DNA from: a bacterium
Lineage (GTDB): Bacteria; Krumholzibacteriota; Krumholzibacteriia; JACNKJ01
Length of the DNA stretch: 10,900 nt
Direction: 5' to 3'
Assembly: GCA_014382085.1 (NCBI GenBank)
Contig: JACNKJ010000184.1
Span: 1 to 10,900, forward strand
Shown here: one piece after another, positions 6,605 to 10,900 of the stretch
Layout: the number at the start of each line of letters is the position of its first letter
How positions within the stretch are numbered: position 1 is the stretch's first letter
Made by a program: the position numbers and the translations under genes
The notes under the pieces: generated by a model
What the model was told of the DNA's origin: nothing
The model's input: the letters and a program-made list of their open reading frames with translations, nothing else
Databases searched by the model: none

Positions 6605-7626
6605 TGCCTTTTACTCTCGTCACCGGCGGCTGCGGTTTCATCGGCAGTAATTTTATTCGCCAGATGCGCCTGGAAGAGCCGGGCAGGTCTATCCTCAATT
6701 TCGACTTGCTCACTTATGCGGGTAATCTGGAAAATTTAGTGAGCCTGGAGTCGGACGAAGGTTACCAATTCGTGAAGGGCGACATCGCCGATGGCGAGCT
6801 TGTCGCAAAACTTTTCGAGGACTACGAGATCGACAGTGTGGTGCATTTCGCCGCAGAAAGCCACGTGGATCGCAGCATTTCAGGCCCAAGTGTTTTCGTC
6901 CAAACCAACGTGACGGGAACGCAAGTTCTGCTTGAAGCTGCGAGAACCGCCTGGTCCCAGGGTGAAGGCCGATTCCTCATGGTCTCCACCGACGAGGTCT
7001 ATGGATCCTTGGGCGAGACGGGGCTCTTTCGCGAAGACACGCCGCTGGATCCGTCCAGTCCCTATTCCGCAAGCAAGGCTGCGGCGGATCTGCTTTGCAT
7101 CGCCTACCATCGAACCTTCGGTTTTCCCGTGGTCCTCAGCCGCTGCAGCAACAATTATGGTCCTTACCAATTCCCCGAAAAGCTCATTCCCCTCATGATC
7201 CAGCGAGCCAGCCAGGGCGAAAAATTACCGGTTTACGGAGATGGCCTCAATGTGCGTGACTGGATTCATGTGGACGACCACAATCGCGCCCTAAGGATCA
7301 TTCTGGAAAAGGGCGAGCTGGGACGCGTCTACAACGTGGGCGCAGACAATGAGCAGGCGAACCTTCACATCGTGGAGAGCATTCTCTATCGCCTGAGTCG
7401 GCCCCGGGATCTTATCGAATATGTCACCGACCGCCCCGGGCACGACCGGCGCTACGCCATGGATTCCACGCGACTGCAGCAAGAGCTGGGCTGGCGGCCG
7501 CAGGTCGAGTTCGCCGAGGGTCTGGCGTCCACGGTCGATTGGTACTTGGACAATCGTGAGTGGTGGGAGCGAATTCTCAGCGGAGAGTATCGCGACTACT
7601 ACGAGAGGCAATACGGAGGGAAATAG
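6604..7626 (+). CDS. rmlB: dTDP-glucose 4,6-dehydratase RmlB
   Basis: NAD-dependent extended short-chain dehydrogenase/reductase that converts dTDP-glucose to dTDP-4-keto-6-deoxyglucose, the branch point for rhamnose and other deoxysugars. 340 residues, full length. Signatures: TGGCGFIGSNF (7-17) for NAD binding, LLTYAGNLENL typical of RmlB, HFAAESHVDRSI, STDEVYG with Thr129-Asp130-Glu131 (the catalytic Asp-Glu pair specific to dehydratases), the active-site YSASK with Tyr154 and Lys158, SRCSNNYGPYQFPEKLIP, NVRDWIHVDDH, and RPGHDRRYAMD. The true start is ATG 6604, whose A is shared with the previous stop (TGATG); a longer frame opens upstream at 6466 but only inside the rmlC-like gene. It takes the product of RmlA and feeds the RmlC-like epimerase. 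Confidence 0.96.
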   Translation: MPFTLVTGGCGFIGSNFIRQMRLEEPGRSILNFDLLTYAGNLENLVSLESDEGYQFVKGDIADGELVAKLFEDYEIDSVVHFAAESHVDRSISGPSVFVQTNVTGTQVLLEAARTAWSQGEGRFLMVSTDEVYGSLGETGLFREDTPLDPSSPYSASKAAADLLCIAYHRTFGFPVVLSRCSNNYGPYQFPEKLIPLMIQRASQGEKLPVYGDGLNVRDWIHVDDHNRALRIILEKGELGRVYNVGADNEQANLHIVESILYRLSRPRDLIEYVTDRPGHDRRYAMDSTRLQQELGWRPQVEFAEGLASTVDWYLDNREWWERILSGEYRDYYERQYGGK

Positions 7627-7634
7627 GCGAGCGC

Positions 7635-8717
7635 ATGGCAGCCAGCATTCTAAAAAGCCCTGCCGGACGTCTGCTCCTGAAGACCCTCGGCTATTCACCT
7701 CGGGAAAAGCTTTTCCGTCTGGACGGCGATCTGGACAAGCTTTCGCGCATCCTTTTGGTGGATTCCGGTCGTCTCTCCGACCTTCTGTTTTTCCTTCCCG
7801 TCATCGAGGGCTTACACCAGGCGGCACCGGGCGTGGAAATCGAGGTCATGACTCTTGAGCGCTGGGGCGAGTTCCTCAAGCGCGAACCGGGGGTGAGCGG
7901 CCTCATTCTTTACGATCCCCAGCAACTGAAGCTTCGGTCTGCCGCCTATCACCACCTGCTCAAGGAAGTGAAACGGCGTTCTTTCGACGCGGTCATTCTC
8001 ATGAACGATCAATCCGATCCCATGCGCGATCTGGTGGCCTTTGCCTCGGGCGCGCCGCTGCGCATCGGCACTCATGACACCGAGCGGGAGGCCTTCCTCA
8101 ACTGCACGGTCAGATGGGGGCTTTCAGGAAACTACCGCATGGATCTGGCTCGCGAACTATCCCGCTTTTTGGGACTGCACTATGATCCCAAAAGTTGGAG
8201 CTTCACCTTCCAGCCGGAAGAGATTCGCGCTGCCGATCAGCTCATTCACTTTCGCAAGCCGGTGAAGGAGCAAATTCTCATTGGCGTGGATAGCGCAACG
8301 GGTCTTGGCGAAAGTCGGTTGGTGGAAAGCCACCTCGCTTACATCGTCGGTCACCTGTCCGGCAGCTTGCGCGCCAAAGTGATGCTCTTCAATCTGAACG
8401 AAAACTCGGAGGGTGAGAATTCATTTGCCGCGCGTTTGGGTAGCAATGTGCTGGACACTCCTGAGCTTGGCCTGCGAGAAACTCTGGCTCTGCTCTCGCG
8501 CTGCGATCTGGTCGTGGCGGGAAACACCGAGCTCTTTCACGCCGCCGTAGTTTGTGGCGTGCCGGTCCTGGGGCTTTTCACCGATTCGGACAAGCTCGAT
8601 TGGGAGCCCCGAAACCGTGAATCCGTGGCGGTGCTCAGGGGCAAGCCCGGCGAGAAGATCTCGCTTTCGGATCTGGAAGCCTCTGTAAAGCGGATCCTCC
8701 ATGCGATCCCTGCCTGA
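7635..8717 (+). CDS. Divergent glycosyltransferase family 9 (heptosyltransferase-like) protein
   Basis: A 360-residue protein with the two-domain GT-B layout of ADP-heptose:LPS heptosyltransferases. N-terminal domain: RILLVDSGRLSDLLFFLPVI (38-57), which aligns with the family's 'R.LGDVL..TP' helix and keeps Asp49; a VEIEVMTLERW strand follows. C-terminal domain: LALLSRCDLVVAGNTELFHAAVVCGVPVLGLFT, matching 'L..ADLVV.NDTG..HLAAA.G.PV..LF' with His302. Two hallmarks are altered: the nucleotide-sugar site reads Asn297-Thr-Glu instead of N-D-T/S-G, and the Pro-Gly...Lys-x-Trp loop is replaced by GVDSATGLGES. The sequence is GT9-like by fold, but activity is uncertain. Start ATG 7635 is 8 bases after the rmlB stop; GGAGGG at 7615-7620 is 14 bases away, longer than usual, and no better start is visible. 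The end overlaps the next gene by 17 bases. Confidence 0.7.
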   Translation: MAASILKSPAGRLLLKTLGYSPREKLFRLDGDLDKLSRILLVDSGRLSDLLFFLPVIEGLHQAAPGVEIEVMTLERWGEFLKREPGVSGLILYDPQQLKLRSAAYHHLLKEVKRRSFDAVILMNDQSDPMRDLVAFASGAPLRIGTHDTEREAFLNCTVRWGLSGNYRMDLARELSRFLGLHYDPKSWSFTFQPEEIRAADQLIHFRKPVKEQILIGVDSATGLGESRLVESHLAYIVGHLSGSLRAKVMLFNLNENSEGENSFAARLGSNVLDTPELGLRETLALLSRCDLVVAGNTELFHAAVVCGVPVLGLFTDSDKLDWEPRNRESVAVLRGKPGEKISLSDLEASVKRILHAIPA

Positions 8718-9735
8718 ACATCCCTTCAAGGCTGCACTTTTACTGCCCCCTTGGCTTGGCGATGCAGTGATGTCCACCACACTAATCTCTCCCTTGGCTC
8801 AGCTGAGCGGCAGTCCCGTGGAAGTGTGGGGGGGCGGCGTCTTTGCAAAACTCTTTGCTCCAGGTGGCGATATTGCAGGGTTCAGGAGCTACGAAGGCAA
8901 GGGCAGGCACCGAGGATTTCGGGGCCTCAGCCGATTTCGCGTTGAAATCGGCGACAATAAGCCGGACGCAATCTGGGTGCTTCCCGACAGCTTTTCTTCA
9001 GCTCTCGCGGCGAAAGTGTCGGGTGCCAGGACAAGAGTGGGCCGGGCGGGCCAGGCTCGCTGTGCACTTCTAAGTCATGCCTTCAGGGATCTTCGGCGCG
9101 ATCGCCAGCGACATTGGGTCGTGGAGAAAGCTGACCTCCTAAGTTCATTTCAGGAGGACCTGGCTGCTTCGGCGCCCTTGCTGAACCTGGCTATCTCGGA
9201 AGAAGACTTCGATAAGTACTTGAAGAGTGTAGGGTTAAGTCCTAGTAAATATGTTGTCTATGCGCCCGGCGCCTTATTCGGCGCTGCCAAGCGTTGGAAC
9301 GGCTATGCAGCCCTGGCCGAAAAGCTACCCGATGAGTTTGAAATTGTCCTCATTGGGTCCAAGGCGGAGGAAGACGCTTTGCTCAGCCTGCAGAGGACTA
9401 TTCAAAGCAGGGGCCGTAGAACTCGGTGCCAGGCCGGTGATCTGGATCTGGCCCAGGTGGCTCAGCTTTGCCGGGCTGCAAGTTTCACGGTGAGCAATGA
9501 CTCCGGCGCCATGCATTTGGCAGCCGGGGCCGGCGCACGGGTCTTAGGACTTTTCCTTTCCACGGATCCACGTTGGACCGCAGCCTTGGGCCCCCAGGTT
9601 CTCAACCTGGCGGCCAATGTGAATTGCCGTCCCTGTTTCGAACGAAATTGTCCCCTGGATGAAATGATCTGCCAGCCGGCTCTAAGCGTGGATCTCATCT
9701 TGGAAGCCTTGGGCGATTGGTTGGAGGCGACATGA
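8701..9735 (+). CDS. waaF: ADP-heptose:LPS heptosyltransferase II (WaaF-type, GT9)
   Basis: Inner-core LPS glycosyltransferase that adds L-glycero-D-manno-heptose from ADP-heptose; works at the cytoplasmic face of the inner membrane. 344 residues, normal family length. Signatures: LLPPWLGDAVMST (14-26), matching 'P.W.GDAVM', with Asp21; YAPGALFGAAKRW (187-199), which is the 'PGA.YGPAKRWP' substrate loop; SNDSGAMHLAAGAGARVLGLF with Asn266-Asp267-Ser268-Gly269 and His272; STDPRWTAALG; and the WaaF-type C-terminal cysteine cluster CRPCFERNCP. Start ATG 8701 lies within the last codons of the preceding gene and has no clear Shine-Dalgarno, so coupling is likely. The neighbouring gmhB makes the ADP-heptose precursor, which fits. 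Whether it transfers heptose I, II or a further residue cannot be told from sequence. Confidence 0.88.
   Translation: MRSLPEHPFKAALLLPPWLGDAVMSTTLISPLAQLSGSPVEVWGGGVFAKLFAPGGDIAGFRSYEGKGRHRGFRGLSRFRVEIGDNKPDAIWVLPDSFSSALAAKVSGARTRVGRAGQARCALLSHAFRDLRRDRQRHWVVEKADLLSSFQEDLAASAPLLNLAISEEDFDKYLKSVGLSPSKYVVYAPGALFGAAKRWNGYAALAEKLPDEFEIVLIGSKAEEDALLSLQRTIQSRGRRTRCQAGDLDLAQVAQLCRAASFTVSNDSGAMHLAAGAGARVLGLFLSTDPRWTAALGPQVLNLAANVNCRPCFERNCPLDEMICQPALSVDLILEALGDWLEAT
9723..9727 (+). promoter_or_regulatory. Ribosome binding site of gmhB
   Basis: GGAGG within the last codons of waaF, 4 bases before ATG 9732. It supports the ATGA-overlap start over the earlier in-frame start at 9717. Confidence 0.6.
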
Positions 9736-10304
9736 GCCGGCGCGCAGTGTTTCTGGATCGAGATGGAACGATCATTCGTGAGAGTCATTTTCTTCACCGA
9801 CCTGAAGATGTCGAGCTTCTGCCCGGCGTGGCGAATTCCCTGAAACGGCTTCATGAGGCTGGATACGCCTTGGTCGTTCTAAGCAATCAATCGGGAGTCG
9901 CACGGGGCCTTTTCGATCTCGCCGCTGTGGCGGCAGTGAATCAGGAATTGGAAAGGCAACTTGCCGAGCAAGGAATCTCCCTGGACGGAATCTATATCTG
10001 TCCTCATCATCCCGAGGCGGAGTCCAAGGAATTTGGAATTGTCTGCAATTGTCGAAAACCTGCTCCGGGATTGGCTTTGCAGGCCGCAGAGGAATTAGAT
10101 TTGGATCTGGAAGGCAGTTGGATGATGGGTGACAAGCCCGATGACGTGCTCCTTTCCCAAACCTTGCCTCTACGCGCAATCTTGTTGCGTACGGGCTATG
10201 GTCGGGCTCGTGAGGGCGAAGTGGCGCATCTTGCAGGACTTCATAGGGCCGATGATATGGAGAGCGCCACCGATTGGATTCTCGAAACGGAAGGTCTCTC
10301 GTGA
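9732..10304 (+). CDS. gmhB: D-glycero-D-manno-heptose 1,7-bisphosphate 7-phosphatase GmhB
   Basis: HAD-superfamily phosphatase that removes the C7 phosphate of heptose 1,7-bisphosphate on the way to ADP-heptose; cytoplasmic. The 190 residues match the E. coli enzyme (191). Motif I is FLDRDGT with nucleophile Asp9 and general acid Asp11; motif II lies in VVLSNQSG (Ser51-Asn52-Gln53); the Lys of motif III is in CRKP (Lys109); motif IV is MGDKPDD with Asp134 and Asp137. The structural zinc site specific to GmhB is complete: Cys90, His92, Cys105 and Cys107, in CPHHP and CNCRKP. It is therefore a GmhB rather than a histidinol-phosphatase of the same subfamily. Start ATG 9732 overlaps the waaF stop as ATGA. 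The other heptose genes (gmhA, hldE or equivalents) are not in this window. Confidence 0.94.
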   Translation: MSRRAVFLDRDGTIIRESHFLHRPEDVELLPGVANSLKRLHEAGYALVVLSNQSGVARGLFDLAAVAAVNQELERQLAEQGISLDGIYICPHHPEAESKEFGIVCNCRKPAPGLALQAAEELDLDLEGSWMMGDKPDDVLLSQTLPLRAILLRTGYGRAREGEVAHLAGLHRADDMESATDWILETEGLS

Positions 10305-10900
10305 GCAAAGGATGGAAAGAACCGAGGACCATCCTGGTGAGCCGATTGCGTTTCACCGGCGACGTGATTCTCAGCACACCCTTGCTCGACGCCCTGGCCC
10401 ATCGATTCCCCGGTGCAGCCATCGACTATCTCTGCGAGCAGCCCCATGACCAAGTGCTCTGGAAGCATCCTCGCATTCGACGCATCCGGACACTTTCACC
10501 CGGCAGCGGCATCCGCGAAACATTGGCCATGGCTCGCAGTCTTCGGGGTCAATACGACTGGGTATTGGATCTTTTCGGTAATCCGCGAAGCGCATTACTC
10601 ACCGCACTTTCGGGAGCCAAGCTAAGAGTGGGTCTTGCACGGATGCCGCGCGGTTTGGCCTATAACCATCGTCCTGAAATTCCAGATGGATTGGCGGCCA
10701 CGGCGCATCACCTGGCCATTCTCGAAAGCCTCACAGGGGTGCAGGAGCTAAGCGCACCCAAGGTACACCTGAGTGGCAATGAAAGAGAAACGGGTGCTCG
10801 GCTTTTGGCTGACCGTGGAGTGGGACCGGCGAGTATCGCCATTTTGCTGGGAGCCAGTCAGACCACCAAAGAGTGGCCTCTGGAATTCTATGCACGATTA
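10301..10900 (+). CDS. Glycosyltransferase family 9 (heptosyltransferase), 3' end outside window
   Basis: The frame opens at GTG 10301 and stays open for 200 codons to the right edge, so the C-terminal domain is missing. Start evidence: GTGA overlap with the gmhB stop and GGAAGG (10289-10294) 6 bases upstream. Sequence signs: ILVSRLRFTGDVILSTPLLDAL (11-32), the GT9 'R...GD.IL.TP.L..L' helix with Gly20-Asp21; PGAAIDYLCE, matching 'P.A.I..L'; LWKHPRIRRI; YDWVLDLFGNPRSALLTALSGAKLRVG, the 'YD.V.DL....RS......G...R.G' segment; and at the edge SQTTKEWPLEFYARL, which is the 'K.WP.E.FA.L' substrate loop with Lys190-Glu-Trp192. It looks like a more canonical GT9 than the protein at 7635. It could be WaaC, WaaQ or another core heptosyltransferase; the missing half would be needed to tell. 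Confidence 0.85.
   Translation, partial: MSKGWKEPRTILVSRLRFTGDVILSTPLLDALAHRFPGAAIDYLCEQPHDQVLWKHPRIRRIRTLSPGSGIRETLAMARSLRGQYDWVLDLFGNPRSALLTALSGAKLRVGLARMPRGLAYNHRPEIPDGLAATAHHLAILESLTGVQELSAPKVHLSGNERETGARLLADRGVGPASIAILLGASQTTKEWPLEFYARL

Noticed and set aside
7560..7634. Upstream extension of the divergent GT9 frame
   Set aside because: It lies mostly inside the end of rmlB and encodes an Arg-rich stretch; ATG 7635, just after the rmlB stop, is more plausible despite the long spacing to GGAGGG.
9772..10422. Minus-strand open frame of 216 codons
   Set aside because: Antisense to gmhB and the last GT9 gene, Arg/Pro-rich, with no family resemblance and no ribosome site of note.
10413..10625. 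Plus-strand open frame of 70 codons near the right edge
   Set aside because: It lies inside the GT9 frame that opens at GTG 10301 and runs to the window end with clear family motifs; the short frame shows none.

Overview
The window is one densely packed run of co-directional genes, all on the + strand, in moderately GC-rich DNA. It holds 14 protein genes, with the first and last cut by the window edges. I see no RNA gene, mobile element, CRISPR array or convincing terminator. The largest gap between genes is 13 bases, and most neighbours overlap by a few bases at ATGA, GTGA, TTGA or TGATG junctions. This reads as a single polycistronic unit with translational coupling, whose promoter lies upstream of the window.

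Layout: (1) bases 3-185, the 3' end of a probable SAM-dependent methyltransferase. (2) Bases 182-3196, a full bacillithiol cassette in the order bshC, bshB1, bshA: BshA joins L-malate to GlcNAc from UDP-GlcNAc, BshB1 deacetylates the product, and BshC adds cysteine. The BshC is unusually short. (3) Bases 3193-3564, a small conserved protein of the uncharacterised Minf_1886 family. (4) Bases 3565-4629, an adenosine deaminase family enzyme. (5) Bases 4643-5413, a secreted protein with a C-terminal cupin-like domain and an Asp-Ser-rich N-terminal half. (6) Bases 5427-7626, dTDP-sugar genes: rmlA, an rmlC-like epimerase and rmlB. (7) Bases 7635-10900, a lipopolysaccharide inner-core module: a divergent GT9 protein, a WaaF-type heptosyltransferase, the heptose bisphosphate phosphatase gmhB and a further GT9 heptosyltransferase that runs off the end.

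Organism: heptosyltransferases plus GmhB point to a Gram-negative cell with heptose-containing LPS. A bacillithiol pathway in such a cell excludes the usual Proteobacteria and Firmicutes. The Minf_1886 protein is, from memory, typical of Planctomycetes/Verrucomicrobia and related uncultured phyla. I infer a bacterium of the PVC or FCB superphyla or a neighbouring candidate phylum, with low confidence about which.

How the genes work together: two themes share one transcript. One is low-molecular-weight thiol synthesis (redox and metal buffering). The other is supply of activated sugars and glycosyl transfer for the cell surface. The deaminase, the Minf_1886 protein and the secreted cupin lie between these blocks, and their link to either theme is not evident from sequence. 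I did not find a clear, wholly new multi-gene system. The items most worth a second look are the compact BshC, the secreted cupin with only half of the cupin signature, and the degenerate GT9 protein.
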